A stretch of 5,567 nt of DNA from Cyanobacteria bacterium UBA7694 (lineage in GTDB: Bacteria > Cyanobacteriota > Sericytochromatia > UBA7694): the NCBI GenBank assembly GCA_002482705.1, contig DLGM01000199.1:1-5567 (forward strand), read 5' to 3'. The notes beneath the pieces are model-generated. The model was not told where the DNA came from. It made no database searches and was given only the letters and a program-made list of their open reading frames with translations. This document shows, in pieces, positions 5,138-5,567 of this stretch. The position numbers and the translations under genes were made by a program. Each line of letters begins with the position of its first letter. The stretch's first letter is position 1.

Positions 5138-5567
5138 CTAAGCCCGCTCGCGCACATAATCCGGGTACAGATCTTTAAAGCAGTCTGGGCAAATGCCATG
5201 ACTGATACGCATACCAAAGTGCTGGCGTAGAAAGCTTTCAAAATTCATGGTATGACCTTCATGGTCACGGGCACGTTTGCATGAGGCACACAGATGAATC
5301 AACTCATGGAATTTAGTGAGGGACTGCTCCAGCGTTTCGATGCGGGCCTCCTGGGCCTGATCCACCCGCCGCTGCTCGCTAATATCATAGAGGTTGACTA
5401 CCGAGCCAGTGGCATGCCCGCGTGCATCCCGGATTGGATCGACGTGTAAATCAACGGGGGTGAGCCCCTGAGGCCCTTTGAGTAACAGCGAACTTTGGGG
5501 GGATTCGCCCGCATGCAGGTAATAGGGCGTGCCCCCGGCCTCACTTTGTAAGGCCAACACCTCATTG
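5138..5567 (-). CDS. PAS-domain signalling protein, C-terminal part, with a CxxC...CPxC cassette
   Basis: About 142 residues of the C-terminal part are visible, and the frame stays open through the window edge. A GTG at 5560 could start translation but lies within the PAS fold, so the real start is outside. The first 65 residues are the end of a PAS sensor domain, including PVDLHVDPIRDARGHATG and the usual exit motif YDISEQRR. A heptad-like linker follows (about 66-88 counted from the GTG), then a compact cassette with CASCK (Cys91, Cys94), a 26-residue spacer and SHGICPDC (His121, Cys124, Cys127), ending LYPDYVRERA. The same CxxCK...SHGxCPxC ending occurs on many bacterial PAS and response-regulator proteins and probably binds a metal or cluster; its role is not established. 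No kinase or cyclase output domain follows, so output may pass through the cassette. Ligand and partners are unknown. Confidence 0.9.
   Translation of the reverse strand, partial: NEVLALQSEAGGTPYYLHAGESPQSSLLLKGPQGLTPVDLHVDPIRDARGHATGSVVNLYDISEQRRVDQAQEARIETLEQSLTKFHELIHLCASCKRARDHEGHTMNFESFLRQHFGMRISHGICPDCFKDLYPDYVRERA

Noticed and set aside
5291..5308. HELIH, an HExxH-like string in the PAS protein just before CASCK
   Set aside because: It sits at the end of the helical linker in a protein with no protease features; I take it as chance, although it is next to the metal-binding cassette.
5558..5560. GTG at 5560 as the start of the PAS gene
   Set aside because: The frame continues upstream to the window edge and the GTG lies within the PAS fold, so the gene is taken as cut by the window.

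Overview
The window holds eight protein-coding genes, two of them cut by the window edges, and no RNA genes, mobile elements or CRISPR arrays. Base composition is slightly above 50 % GC by eye. Two genes encode lipoproteins with clear lipoboxes and no Asp at +2, and a third encodes a secreted C-terminal processing protease, which points to a bacterium with an outer membrane. The style of the S41 protease, the 7Fe ferredoxin and the PAS/CxxC signalling protein would fit an environmental lineage, perhaps a non-photosynthetic relative of the Cyanobacteria or a deltaproteobacterium-like group. The sequence alone does not fix the taxon.

Positions 1-3939 (minus strand, read right to left) form one compact gene run: DUF2188 lipoprotein, cytoplasmic beta-propeller-like protein, 7Fe ferredoxin, HEAGH-motif membrane protein, S41 protease CtpA, and D-aminoacyl-tRNA deacylase (dtd, cut by the window start). 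Three junctions are one-base TAATG overlaps and a fourth is a stop codon directly abutting the next ATG. The only break is a 109-bp gap before ctpA, which carries a possible extra promoter.

Positions 3940-4201 are a divergent intergenic region with a promoter for each direction. The plus-strand promoter has a perfect TATAAT box, and a small palindrome abuts it.

Positions 4202-5077 (plus strand) encode a lipoprotein with a circularly permuted NlpC/P60-like (YiiX/C92) papain-fold domain. It converges on the end of a PAS-domain signalling protein (minus strand, cut by the right edge). Between them lies a perfect 14-bp inverted repeat that probably ends transcription from both sides.

Functionally, the window mixes envelope proteins (two lipoproteins, a periplasmic protease, a membrane-embedded putative metalloprotease) with a redox protein and a tRNA quality-control enzyme. 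The most intriguing part is the tightly coupled set lipoprotein - propeller - ferredoxin - HEAGH membrane protein followed by CtpA. It could be an envelope-proteolysis or redox-linked unit, but no sequence feature proves that the products work together.
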